NCBI RefSeq assembly: GCF_011393335.1
Contig: NZ_CP049865.1
Location: 310,001 to 374,000, forward strand
Direction: 5' to 3'
DNA from: Propioniciclava coleopterorum
Lineage (GTDB): Bacteria; Actinomycetota; Actinomycetes; Propionibacteriales; Propionibacteriaceae
DNA: 64,000 nucleotides
The position numbers were made by a program, and so were the translations under genes. A model generated the notes under the pieces. It saw only the letters and a program-made list of their open reading frames with translations. It ran no database searches and was not told the origin of the DNA. How positions within the stretch are numbered: the first letter of the stretch is position 1; each line of letters opens with the position of its first letter. Of this stretch, positions 28,011 to 36,389 are shown piece by piece.

Positions 28011-28574
28011 TCACACCTCGCCCGTCTCCGGGTCGATGCCCGCGAAGAAGGCATCCTCTGCTTCCTGGCGCGCATCCACCATGTCGATCACGAACCGAGC
28101 GAAGTCTTCGTCGCGATCCGTGATCGGTGAGTCCTCGATGGGCTGAGTGGGGTCTTCACCGGGCCAGCTCGTCTGGCGAGTCGGGCGGTCTCGGTCGAGC
28201 CGCGTACCGCAGGCCGACACCCAATCACGAAGGCGGGCACGGGCATCGGCGAAGTCGCGGTGCCAGCCGAGCGGTGCCGACCCATTCTGCTCGGGGTCGT
28301 ATGCGCACAGCCAGTGCAGGTGCAGCGCCGACAGTTCCCAGAGGAGCTCGGGGTGACGGTGCCAGTAGGGCGGAACGACGCTGGCCGGAAGTCCGTAGGT
28401 GTGGCGAAGCCAGTCCACCCAACGGTTCAGTTCGAGCAACTCGGCTTCGAGATCGTTGGCGGTCAGCAGATTCCAGTTGACCGGATGCGGCGGCTCGGGC
28501 ACGTCGAAACGCGGGGACGCGAGACCTGCCTCGGGTGGCATGTCGTCGTGCTCAGGGTGGAACTGATCGCTCAT
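28011..28574 (-). CDS. Hypothetical ICE protein, acidic
   Basis: The 187-residue protein is rich in Trp, His and acidic residues, with NWNLLTANDLEAELLELNRW in its first third and LLWELSALHLHWLCAYDPEQ in the middle. It has no signal peptide or membrane helix. The ATG lies 11 bp after the ssb stop and the gene runs into the small basic protein, so all three are probably one transcript. Proteins with a similar position and Trp pattern occur in actinobacterial ICEs, but I cannot name a function. Confidence 0.7.
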   Translation of the reverse strand: MSDQFHPEHDDMPPEAGLASPRFDVPEPPHPVNWNLLTANDLEAELLELNRWVDWLRHTYGLPASVVPPYWHRHPELLWELSALHLHWLCAYDPEQNGSAPLGWHRDFADARARLRDWVSACGTRLDRDRPTRQTSWPGEDPTQPIEDSPITDRDEDFARFVIDMVDARQEAEDAFFAGIDPETGEV

Positions 28575-28585
28575 GGCGGGATCGC

Positions 28586-29023
28586 TCACATTCCGATGGC
28601 AGCCGCGGTGGACGGCGCGGCCTGCTGAGGTCCGGTGAACGCCGCGGCGTCTCGGCCGGAAGTGCGTTCGCTGCGATCCACCTCGTAGCGGGTGCGGGCG
28701 AGGTCGTGTCCGATGCGCGTCGCGATGAACTCCTCGCCCTCGTACCGCTGGCCGTTGCGCTCGTAGGAGTAGTCGCGCACCCGTCCGTCGGCGATGATGT
28801 TGTCGCCCTTGGCGAGCCGCTCGGCTCCCTGCTCGGCAGCACCGCGATACGCAATGAGGTCGTGGAACGTCGTCTCCAGTTGCGTGAAGGAGTTGTCGGG
28901 CTCCTTGCGGTAATGCTCGATGCCGACCTTCATGTAGAGCCGTGCGTCGCCGCGGTCGGTGTAGCTGAGCTGCGGGTCCGAGGCGACAAAGCCGGAGATG
29001 GACTGGTGGGTACGAATGGCCAT
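28586..29023 (-). CDS. ssb: ICE-encoded single-stranded DNA-binding protein
   Basis: The 145-residue protein has an OB-fold with SGFVASDPQLSYTDRGDARL, HDLIAYRGAAEQGAERLAKG and GDNIIADGRVRDYSY. The C-terminus (STAAAIGM) lacks the acidic DDxPF tip, so it may not recruit host SSB partners. Conjugative elements often carry an SSB to coat the transferred strand after entry. It lies downstream of the coupling protein gene on the same strand. Confidence 0.9.
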   Translation of the reverse strand: MAIRTHQSISGFVASDPQLSYTDRGDARLYMKVGIEHYRKEPDNSFTQLETTFHDLIAYRGAAEQGAERLAKGDNIIADGRVRDYSYERNGQRYEGEEFIATRIGHDLARTRYEVDRSERTSGRDAAAFTGPQQAAPSTAAAIGM

Positions 29024-29105
29024 GATGGCGTCCTCCTGAACTCGGGCGACCAGCCGTGTGTGGCCGCTGTGTCAGGCAGGTGCGCTTCGGCACCCAGACG
29101 CAGCG

Positions 29106-30884
29106 TCAGGTGACGGGGCGGTGGCGCAGCAGTGTTTCGAGTTCGTCGCGGTCGCTGCGGAGTTGCGCGGCATCGGGGCGAGTCGGCCAGGCGCGGAGGT
29201 CGGTGACGATGGGCGGCGCGGAGCGCAGCATCGCAATGCCGGTGCCGAATGGCAGGGTGCGGATGCGGTCTGGCGGCAGGATCGGGACGCGGCGGATCGA
29301 GCGCTGGTTGGAGCGGGTGCCGTGGTCGCCGAGTGTCACGCTGTCGGTGTACTCGTCGCGCTCTCCGATGAGCGTGGAGAGGTCTTGGAGGTCGCGGCTG
29401 TTGGATGCGCCGCCGAGGATGATCTTGACGATGCTAGCGTCCCAGATCGCGCCGGCCTGGTGTTCACTCCACCTGTCGCGAGCCTGTGCGAGGGACTGCA
29501 AGACCGGCATGGTCGTGATCCCGGTGCCACCGCCTTCGGCCATGAGCGTCGGCAGTGACGGCAGCGGTGCGAGATTCCCGATCTCGTCGAGCGCGAGCAG
29601 TAGCGGCGGGTCGAGCCGTGCTCCGGGCGAGCGGGCGGCAAGTCGGCGGGCGGTTTCGATGAGGTCTTCGACGAACGCCGCGACCAGCGATGCCGAGGCT
29701 CCTGCTCCTGCTCCGGTGGCGAGCAGGTACAGGGTGCCTTGTTCGGTGAGGAAGGTCTCGGGGTCGAAGTGCTCGTGCGGGCCTGGCGTGACGGCATCGA
29801 GCACGCGCGGGTCGGCCAGTGCGGCCAGTGCGAGGGAGACGCCTTGCCAGATGCTGTCGCGGGTCTTGGGGTCGGCGTCGATCATCGCGGCCAGGGAGTC
29901 GTCCCAGCCCATCGCCGCGTTCGGGTGTGAGTTGAGGATGGCGACGGCTTCGGACGCGGCGCTGGGGTCGAGGGTCCATCTGAACAGCTCGGCTGGCTGG
30001 CGGCCGTCGAGCGCGGCGGCATGCAGCAGGCTTTGGAGTGCGGTGCGGGTTTTGCCTTCCCAGAACCCGCCGGACTCGACCCCTCCGGCGCTGAGTCCTG
30101 TGGCGGCTGCGAGGCCGTTAGCGCGGATCATCGCGGTCAGCGGATCGTCACAGCCGCGAATGGGCGACCAGCGCAGCCCGGCGGGGATGCCTTCGGCGAG
30201 GTGTTGCGGGTCGAACACCGCGACCGGTCCGCCCCTGCGGCGTCGGGCGCGGAGGGTCGCGGTGAGGTTGTCGGGCCTGGTGCTGGTGGTGACGACCGCT
30301 CCGGGTGCGTCGAGGATCGCGTTGATGACGACATGTAGGCCCTTGCCTGAGCGGGGTGGGCCGATCAGCAGGATCGAGTCTTCGACAGATGCCCAGACCT
30401 CCGTCCCGCGACTGGCACCGAGGAGGTAGCCGACATCCTGCGGGGCTGGTGATTCCAAGGAGGGGCGCAGTGTGGCCGCGCGGTGCAGCAGTGCCTTCGC
30501 GGATGCTGCGGTCTTGACTTCATGGCTGGTCGCGATCCCGGCAAGGCGGTGCGGGTCGGTCTCGGTCTTCCGCGTGTGGCGGCGCAGCACGATCCACACC
30601 CAGACGATCCCGGTGGCGAGTCCGCCGAGCAGTGCCGCGCTGACGAGCCAGTAGGCGACCGGGTTGAGACCGTCGGCACCGAGCGCGGTTGCCGGGTCGC
30701 CGGGGTTGAACAGCACGGCGAGTCCCGCCGCTGCGCCGGCGTCTGGCTGGGGTGTGCCGGTGAGGAACGCGGCGACACTGCCACCGGCGCGGAGAACGAG
30801 GGCGATCCCGAACATGCCGATCAGCCCAATGAGGGCGGCATTGGTGAGTTCGTCGCCCATGCCCCCGGCCTGCCGCTGGTTCAT
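29106..30884 (-). CDS. TraG/VirD4-like type IV coupling protein
   Basis: The 592-residue ATPase has two N-terminal membrane segments (near residues 15-38 and 75-100). Walker A is LLIGPPRSGKG near residue 173 and Walker B is LLLALDEIGNLAPLPSLPTL, followed by the TraM-recognition/TraD-like domain with GGTGITTMPVLQSLAQARD. It should sit at the inner membrane, bind the relaxosome and pump DNA into the secretion channel. Its ATG overlaps the preceding stop by 4 bp. No relaxase gene is seen nearby for it to serve. Confidence 0.92.
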   Translation of the reverse strand: MNQRQAGGMGDELTNAALIGLIGMFGIALVLRAGGSVAAFLTGTPQPDAGAAAGLAVLFNPGDPATALGADGLNPVAYWLVSAALLGGLATGIVWVWIVLRRHTRKTETDPHRLAGIATSHEVKTAASAKALLHRAATLRPSLESPAPQDVGYLLGASRGTEVWASVEDSILLIGPPRSGKGLHVVINAILDAPGAVVTTSTRPDNLTATLRARRRRGGPVAVFDPQHLAEGIPAGLRWSPIRGCDDPLTAMIRANGLAAATGLSAGGVESGGFWEGKTRTALQSLLHAAALDGRQPAELFRWTLDPSAASEAVAILNSHPNAAMGWDDSLAAMIDADPKTRDSIWQGVSLALAALADPRVLDAVTPGPHEHFDPETFLTEQGTLYLLATGAGAGASASLVAAFVEDLIETARRLAARSPGARLDPPLLLALDEIGNLAPLPSLPTLMAEGGGTGITTMPVLQSLAQARDRWSEHQAGAIWDASIVKIILGGASNSRDLQDLSTLIGERDEYTDSVTLGDHGTRSNQRSIRRVPILPPDRIRTLPFGTGIAMLRSAPPIVTDLRAWPTRPDAAQLRSDRDELETLLRHRPVT

Positions 30885-31429
30885 GTCAGCCGCCGCACCG
30901 CGAGCGTGCCCGAGATGCGCCCGAACAGGATCACCTCGTGTGTGCCGTCGGGTAGGTCGTCGAGGTCGATGAGCGTCCGGGCTTCGCCGGTCCCGGTAGC
31001 GTCGGTGTGGGAGACGATCGTCGCGACAGCGACATCCTCGCCAGGCACGAACCCGCCCGCGGTGACCTCAGCCAAGCGCGGCACCCGTCGGGCGTGGCGA
31101 CTTCGACGAGTTTCCGGCGCAGGGGTCTCGGACGGTGCGACTGCGCGTCGGGGTTTGCGGGTGCGGAGGATGTCGGTGAAGACGCTGCCGTCGTTCTCGC
31201 GCACCTCGACTCGGACTGCGATGGTGCGGTCGTTGGTGATGGCATCCATGAGCGGCCCGAACGTCGCGCGCGTCCAGTCGCCCGCGTCCGGCGACGCGAA
31301 CGGTGTTCCATCGACCGTGGCGGTGAGGGTGCCGTCTGCAGCGACGGTGACGAGGACGTGCGGCAGCTCGACGGGAGCCGTGGCATCGTCTTCGTTCGGG
31401 GTGGATCGGCGCGGGCCGGTGAGGTTCAT
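30881..31429 (-). CDS. Hypothetical transfer-region protein
   Basis: The 182-residue protein has no membrane helix. It has two likely domains: residues 25-90 (VLVTVAADGTLTATVDG to VRVEVRENDGSVFTDILRT) and residues 120-180 (VIVATIVSH-like strands to EVILFGRISGTLAVRRL), joined by an Arg/Pro-rich linker. Start and stop overlap both neighbours by 4 bp, locking it between the VirB4-like ATPase and the coupling protein. That position suggests a structural or adaptor role in the secretion complex. Confidence 0.75.
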   Translation of the reverse strand: MNLTGPRRSTPNEDDATAPVELPHVLVTVAADGTLTATVDGTPFASPDAGDWTRATFGPLMDAITNDRTIAVRVEVRENDGSVFTDILRTRKPRRAVAPSETPAPETRRSRHARRVPRLAEVTAGGFVPGEDVAVATIVSHTDATGTGEARTLIDLDDLPDGTHEVILFGRISGTLAVRRLT

Positions 31430-32910
31430 CGGTGTCCTCCTGCGGCGCGGCTGCTGGTGTCGAACAGGGCGAGTTCGTCGGGGTGGAGTTGGTGCTGGCA
31501 GACGAAGCTCCTGGCCTTGATCCGCCACAGCCCTTGGCCGACGCCAAGGTTCGGCAAGAGCTGCTGCTCCGTGCCGGTCAGACCGAGGGCGGTCGCGGTC
31601 GGTCCGAGCTGGTCGGACTCCTGCCGGTACACGATCCGCGTTTCCGCGTTCGCGAGTAGTGAGTTCGCCAGGGAGCGCATGGCTGAGCCTTGGTCGCCCA
31701 CGTTGTCGAGGTCGGTGAGCTTGTGGAAGATCAGCATGTTCGCGATCCCGTAGTGCCGCGCGAGTCGCCAGTGCGCATCCATCCGCCGCAGCAGCGCTGG
31801 ATGGGACATGAGCCGCCAGGCCTCGTCGTAGATCACCCACCGCTGTCCACCGTTCGGGTCGAGCAGCGCGGACTCCATCCACGCCGACGAGCACGTCATC
31901 AACACCGAAATGAGCGTCGAGTTCTCGGTGACGCGCGAGAGGTCGAGCGAGATCATCGGCAGCGACGGGTCGAACGCGACCGTCGAAGGCCCGTCGAACA
32001 GTCCGGCCAGGTCGCCGGCCACGAGACGGCGCAGCGCGTGGCCGACGAGCCTGCCGTCCTCGGCCAACCGGCCGTCGGCATCCGCGCTCGGGGCGAGGAT
32101 GCGGTCAACGACCATCGGCAGGATCGGCACATCGTTCTCCCGCACGGTCTGGGTCAGGGCGATGTCGATCGCGGTGTGCTCCAACGGCGACAATCCCCGC
32201 GCGAGCACGGTCTCCGCGAGTGCGCCGATCAGGTCACGCCGTCGGGCTGCGACAGTGGACGCCCATTGCTCATCCGAGAGACCGCTGGGCCGGTGGCCTT
32301 CATCGAGCGGATTCAGGCGAGTGTTGAGTCCGTGACCGAGGACGATGGCACGTCCACCGACGGCGTTGGCGACGGCGGTGTGTTCGCCCTTCGGGTCGCC
32401 GGGCACGTATACGCGCCGTCCGAACGGTAGCGAGCGCGTGTAGAGGGACTTGGCCAGCGATGACTTGCCGGAGCCGACGATCCCGGCCAGCACCACGTTG
32501 GGTGCGGTGATGATGCCGCGTGCGTAGAGCACCCACGGGTCGTAGACGAAACTCCCGCCCGAGTAGAGGTCTTGGCCGACGAACACGCCATCGGCGCCGA
32601 GACCGCCCTCGGCGACGAACGGGTACGCACCCGCCAGCGTCGCCGACGTGTCCTGATGCCGCGTCAGATGGAACCGGCCCGGAGTGCGCAGCCGCGCAGC
32701 GCCGGACTCGCCTGCCTTCGGCAGGTAGACCGTCGCGCGGCGCTCGGCACGCTCCTCCTCGGCCTTTGCCTTCGCGGCGGCGAGCGCGGTCCTTCGCTGC
32801 TCGGCGTGGAGTCGGGCCTCGGCCTTGCGGCGCTGCTTGCGGAGCTTCCGCCGCTCCTTCGACGGTGCCACCAGGACAGCGGTATGCAGCCGCGCGCGAT
32901 CCTCGGTCAC
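31426..32910 (-). CDS. VirB4-like conjugation ATPase
   Basis: The 494-residue ATPase has Walker A AGIVGSGKSSLAKSL and Walker B QRWVIYDEAWRLMSHPALL, followed by a MDAHWRLARHYGI arginine-containing segment. It lacks the long N-terminal domain of classical VirB4; instead the first 80 residues are a Lys/Arg-rich helix (KERRKLRKQRRKAEARLHAE). The GTG start is chosen because it overlaps the upstream stop (GTGA). It should power assembly of the mating channel at the inner membrane, possibly with the SCO6880-like protein supplying the missing N-terminal functions. Confidence 0.9.
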   Translation of the reverse strand: MTEDRARLHTAVLVAPSKERRKLRKQRRKAEARLHAEQRRTALAAAKAKAEEERAERRATVYLPKAGESGAARLRTPGRFHLTRHQDTSATLAGAYPFVAEGGLGADGVFVGQDLYSGGSFVYDPWVLYARGIITAPNVVLAGIVGSGKSSLAKSLYTRSLPFGRRVYVPGDPKGEHTAVANAVGGRAIVLGHGLNTRLNPLDEGHRPSGLSDEQWASTVAARRRDLIGALAETVLARGLSPLEHTAIDIALTQTVRENDVPILPMVVDRILAPSADADGRLAEDGRLVGHALRRLVAGDLAGLFDGPSTVAFDPSLPMISLDLSRVTENSTLISVLMTCSSAWMESALLDPNGGQRWVIYDEAWRLMSHPALLRRMDAHWRLARHYGIANMLIFHKLTDLDNVGDQGSAMRSLANSLLANAETRIVYRQESDQLGPTATALGLTGTEQQLLPNLGVGQGLWRIKARSFVCQHQLHPDELALFDTSSRAAGGHR

Positions 32911-33737
32911 CGCACCAGCCCCCGCGACTGCTTGACCGCCGTGATCTTGGCCGGCTCGAACCACGACCCATCCCGCTTCGGGGTCGGCGGGTCGGCTCGC
33001 TTCGGAGCGCCCGGCGACGAGTACGACACCAGAAGCTCCGGCCCCGGCTGCACCGGAGCCGGTTCGACCAGCTCGGCATCCTGGGGCTCGGCCTCTGGTT
33101 CGGTGTAGCGGCGCAGCAGCGAGACGTAGCCGATATGCGGGTTGACGACCAGCGCGTAGTCGCCCGAGAGCGCAACCCGATCGTTGGTGCCCTCGCCGGG
33201 CTTGTCGTAGACATACCCGTTCTCCAGCGCGGCCTGCGTGGTCTCGTCGCCGTAGTCCCACTGCGCGAGGAAGTCCACCGCATCCACGTGTCCCAGCTCG
33301 CCCAGGATGTGCAACGGCCGGTCGGCCTCCTCGCCCTGGAGGAACACCACGCTGACCCACCGCGACGGCATGACCTCCTCGACGGCGGGCTCGGGGTGCC
33401 AGGCGATCCGCCCCGCGGCGATGAAGCCTTCCGCGAGCCGGTCGTGGGCCCGGTCGACGAGGTTCGCGGCCTGACGCAACTCTTCCGCAGCAGCGAGCGC
33501 CTCCCGCACGCCTGCCTCGTGGCTTCCGGCGTCGTTGAACGCGTGCGCGGCCTTGCGCTCGTGAACATCGGCGATCTGGTCGAGCGCCTGCCGCAGCGAG
33601 CGCATGCCCGAGGACAGATCACCGATCACCCCGTACATCTCGGCGGGCTGATCGAAGCCCCGGCTCGCGTGCGCGAGGCCGCGCAAGGCTTCGGACGCCT
33701 CGGCGGCGTCGGCAGTCGAATCGAAGAACGTAGGCAT
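32907..33737 (-). CDS. Hypothetical transfer-region protein
   Basis: The 276-residue soluble protein has a helical N-terminal region (residues 1-100, rich in Ala, Glu and Arg, such as GMRSLRQALDQIADVHERK). A C-terminal part follows with ADRPLHILGELGHVDAVDFL and NPHIGYVSLLRRY. It overlaps the VirB4-like gene by 4 bp. The gene order is usual for actinobacterial ICEs of this type, but no function is known to me. The block is interrupted just upstream by the opposing CHAT gene. Confidence 0.75.
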   Translation of the reverse strand: MPTFFDSTADAAEASEALRGLAHASRGFDQPAEMYGVIGDLSSGMRSLRQALDQIADVHERKAAHAFNDAGSHEAGVREALAAAEELRQAANLVDRAHDRLAEGFIAAGRIAWHPEPAVEEVMPSRWVSVVFLQGEEADRPLHILGELGHVDAVDFLAQWDYGDETTQAALENGYVYDKPGEGTNDRVALSGDYALVVNPHIGYVSLLRRYTEPEAEPQDAELVEPAPVQPGPELLVSYSSPGAPKRADPPTPKRDGSWFEPAKITAVKQSRGLVR

Positions 33738-33852
33738 GGTGACCTCCTGGTGCCGTATGACGGGGAGGTGCGCACCAGCGAACGGAAAATGTCGGTGGTG
33801 CGGCCTAGCGTTGTAGATGACACGAGGGCAAACGAGGCAGGAGCCCGACAGA

Positions 33853-34914
33853 GTGAGCGCAAGTCAGTACCGAGGACAGCTTGACCGCAAGCGCAAACAG
33901 CGGATCGACGCGGACAAGAAGGCGGGTGAGTACCGGTCGAAGGAGTCCTCGAAGCGAGCCGATGCCGCCAAGGCGCGGCAGGCTGCCGCAAAGACGACGA
34001 GCAGTTCCACCCGCAGCAGCAAGTTGCGGGACGCCGAGCGCCGCGAGAAGGAAGCGGAGACTGCGGGCAAGGAGGCCAGCCGCTGGCAGACCCGGGCAGC
34101 CGGCTACGCGAAGGACGAGGCCGCGCTACAGACCAAGCTCTCCCGTGCCGAACAGTCGGAGGCCGATGCCGCCGAGAGACGCCGAAAGAGCGAGCAGCAG
34201 CGTGCCGACCGGCGGGCGGCGGCTGAACGTGCCCAGCTTGAATCGCGGATCAGCGGTGCCGAGGTAGCCGTCAGTCACGCGCTGCGTCAGCTCCCAGCGC
34301 CCAAGCCGGAGAAGCTCCGAGTGCTCATGCTGGGTGCTTCGGCCGAAGGTGACCTCCGCGTTGGAAGGGAGCAGAAGCGCATCCGGGCAGCGGTCGAGTC
34401 GGCTTTGCACCGTGACCAGATCGAACTCGATGTGCGGCCAGCAGCAACTACGGCTGACCTACTGGACGGCATCACGAAGTTCCGTCCTCACGTGGTCCAC
34501 TTCTCGGGCCACAGCAACGACGACCTGATCGTCTTTGAGGATGAAGCAGACGAACCCCACGAGGGAGTGATCGTGACGGCGCTAGCCTTCGCACGCGCGA
34601 TCAGCGCAACCGACGATCCTCCGCTCCTCGTCCTGCTGAACTCGTGTCGCTCCGCAGCCCAGATCGACGACCTGGTGGCTCGAGTCGTGCCGTTCGCGAT
34701 CGGGATGGCCGACAGCATCGAAGACGCCGATGCGATCAACTACGCCGCACAGTTCTACGCGGCAGTCGCAAACGGGCAGTCCATCATCTCTTCGCATCTG
34801 TCGGGACAGGCTGCGCTCGAACTCGCGGGACTGGAAAGCGCTGACCTGCCGACCCTTGCTTGGGCACCCGATGTCGATCCATCAGCCACGATCCTCGTCA
34901 GCCCTGAAGGCTGA
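33853..34914 (+). CDS. Coiled-coil protein with CHAT-type cysteine protease domain
   Basis: The 353-residue protein begins with about 140 residues of Lys/Arg/Glu/Ala-rich coiled coil. The C-terminal domain has the caspase-like dyad of CHAT proteases: His in RPHVVHFSGHSNDD and Cys in PLLVLLNSCRSAAQ, plus GVIVTALAFARAI and QSIISSHLSGQAAL. The GTG start is chosen for the AGGAG 9 bases upstream; an earlier ATG (33817) adds 12 residues. CHAT proteases are effectors in several bacterial immune systems. This gene is on the opposite strand to the whole transfer block and 3 bp from the convergent stop, so it looks like inserted cargo, possibly defence. Confidence 0.8.
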   Translation: MSASQYRGQLDRKRKQRIDADKKAGEYRSKESSKRADAAKARQAAAKTTSSSTRSSKLRDAERREKEAETAGKEASRWQTRAAGYAKDEAALQTKLSRAEQSEADAAERRRKSEQQRADRRAAAERAQLESRISGAEVAVSHALRQLPAPKPEKLRVLMLGASAEGDLRVGREQKRIRAAVESALHRDQIELDVRPAATTADLLDGITKFRPHVVHFSGHSNDDLIVFEDEADEPHEGVIVTALAFARAISATDDPPLLVLLNSCRSAAQIDDLVARVVPFAIGMADSIEDADAINYAAQFYAAVANGQSIISSHLSGQAALELAGLESADLPTLAWAPDVDPSATILVSPEG

Positions 34915-34916
34915 AC

Positions 34917-36389
34917 TCAGACCCGCCGGCAGAGCGGGAGCGCGGCGGCGGTGAAGGCGGCGGCTTGCTGGCCGACGAGCAGCCGCGTCTCACAGGAGGC
35001 TTGGATCGCGGCCTGCTCGATCGCGGCGACGGCGGCATCGAGCTCTTCGCCGGTGGGCGCAGAGACGGCGATGAGGCCGGTGTAGCGGAGGATGCCGTGG
35101 CCGGCGGTGAGGTCGGCTTCTTGCTGGAGCACGTCGTGATACTCGGCGGTCTGCGAGGCGTCCTCGATCTGGCCGATCTTCGCGCGCTGGGCCTGGTCGG
35201 AGATGTGCTCGACCTTCTTCCTGCGGATGTCGCGAGCAGCGGCATCGGAGCGCATCGGGGTGCAGATCAGCGAGAACGACCGCTGGATGCCGGTGGACAG
35301 CAGCACGGGCGACAGGAATCCCGGATAGACGAGCGACCTGGGCCACTCGCTGACCCAGAGCACCGCGTGGTGGGCGGAGTCGGTGCGCAGCTTGCCCCAG
35401 GTCTCGGTGACCGCAACCGGCCCTGCGGTCGCGAGGGACTGGCCGAGCCTGCCGTGCCGTTCCAGCGTGGCGGCGATCGCTGGGTCGTAGGCGGAACGCA
35501 GCATCACCGCGATGTGCCCTGGTGTCAGCCATCCCGACGGCGAGAGGTCGGCGGAGCGAAGCGCCGCGATGAGAGTGTTCATCTCTTGGCGCAGCACGGC
35601 GGCAGCACCGCGCATCCCGGCGCCCGCGGTCCTGATCTGCCGAGCGCTGGTCTTCATGTCCAGTGACAGCGAGAGGGTGGTGGCGTGGCGTTCGCCGGCG
35701 GGTCCGGCACGGTCGATGAGTTCTGCGTAGGTGTCGGCCGCCCATGATCCGTCCGGGGTGCCGTGGGTGGCCCACCATTCGGCCAGTCCGGTGCCGGAGT
35801 CCGGCAGAGTCCGCTCCAAGACCTGAAGAGTCGCGATCCGCCCGGAGCGGCAGACGGTGGCCAGCACCCGGCCCCAGGAGCTGACGCGGCGTTCCTGCTC
35901 GCCGGGATCGAGGAGCACGAACGCGGGATGGGTGACCTCGCACACCACGGTCAACGTGGCGGCGTGGGGGTCGTGGATCATCCCCGCTCCGGTGTCGGGG
36001 TCGGTGTACTCGCGCAGTCGCGCCATGTCGCCGGGCAGTGCGAGGGTGCCGACGGGGCGCGGGACGACGATCCTGCGCCGGTACAGCAGTTGTCCGCCGG
36101 TGGTACGCCACAGCCACCAGCAGGCGATGGGCAGCCACTCCACGATCGGCCGGCCCGCGATCGGTATCCAAGTCAGCGCGGCGGCGAGTACCCAGATCGG
36201 GGCACTGTAGGCGAGCAGCATCCCACCTCCGGCGTAGAACGCGCCGATGAGTGTGGCTCCGCCGATGGCGAGTGTGATGAGCTGGGTCAGCGACAGGCCG
36301 AGGAGGACGCCGCGGCGGGTGAGGCGGGAGAACTTCACCGGCACGAGTTCACCCGCAGTGGGCCGGTCCTGGTTCGTGCTGCTCATCAT
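34917..36389 (-). CDS. SCO6880-family conjugal transfer protein
   Basis: The 490-residue protein has three hydrophobic segments in the first 100 residues (GVLLGLSLTQLITLAIGGA and the next two) and a large soluble part. It contains RQIRTAGAGMRGAAAVLRQE and the PRSLVYPGFLSPVLL segment typical of SCO6880-like proteins in actinobacterial plasmids and ICEs. The family resembles PrgI fused to a VirB4 N-terminal domain, so it probably anchors the VirB4-like ATPase to the membrane. An AAGGAG site lies within the end of the upstream TrbL-like gene. Confidence 0.85.
   Translation of the reverse strand: MMSSTNQDRPTAGELVPVKFSRLTRRGVLLGLSLTQLITLAIGGATLIGAFYAGGGMLLAYSAPIWVLAAALTWIPIAGRPIVEWLPIACWWLWRTTGGQLLYRRRIVVPRPVGTLALPGDMARLREYTDPDTGAGMIHDPHAATLTVVCEVTHPAFVLLDPGEQERRVSSWGRVLATVCRSGRIATLQVLERTLPDSGTGLAEWWATHGTPDGSWAADTYAELIDRAGPAGERHATTLSLSLDMKTSARQIRTAGAGMRGAAAVLRQEMNTLIAALRSADLSPSGWLTPGHIAVMLRSAYDPAIAATLERHGRLGQSLATAGPVAVTETWGKLRTDSAHHAVLWVSEWPRSLVYPGFLSPVLLSTGIQRSFSLICTPMRSDAAARDIRRKKVEHISDQAQRAKIGQIEDASQTAEYHDVLQQEADLTAGHGILRYTGLIAVSAPTGEELDAAVAAIEQAAIQASCETRLLVGQQAAAFTAAALPLCRRV

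Noticed and set aside
32911-33360. A longer VirB4-like protein starting at 33360
   Set aside because: The extension is Gly/Arg/Ala-rich and lies inside the 32907-33737 gene; the GTG overlapping that gene's stop is the natural start.
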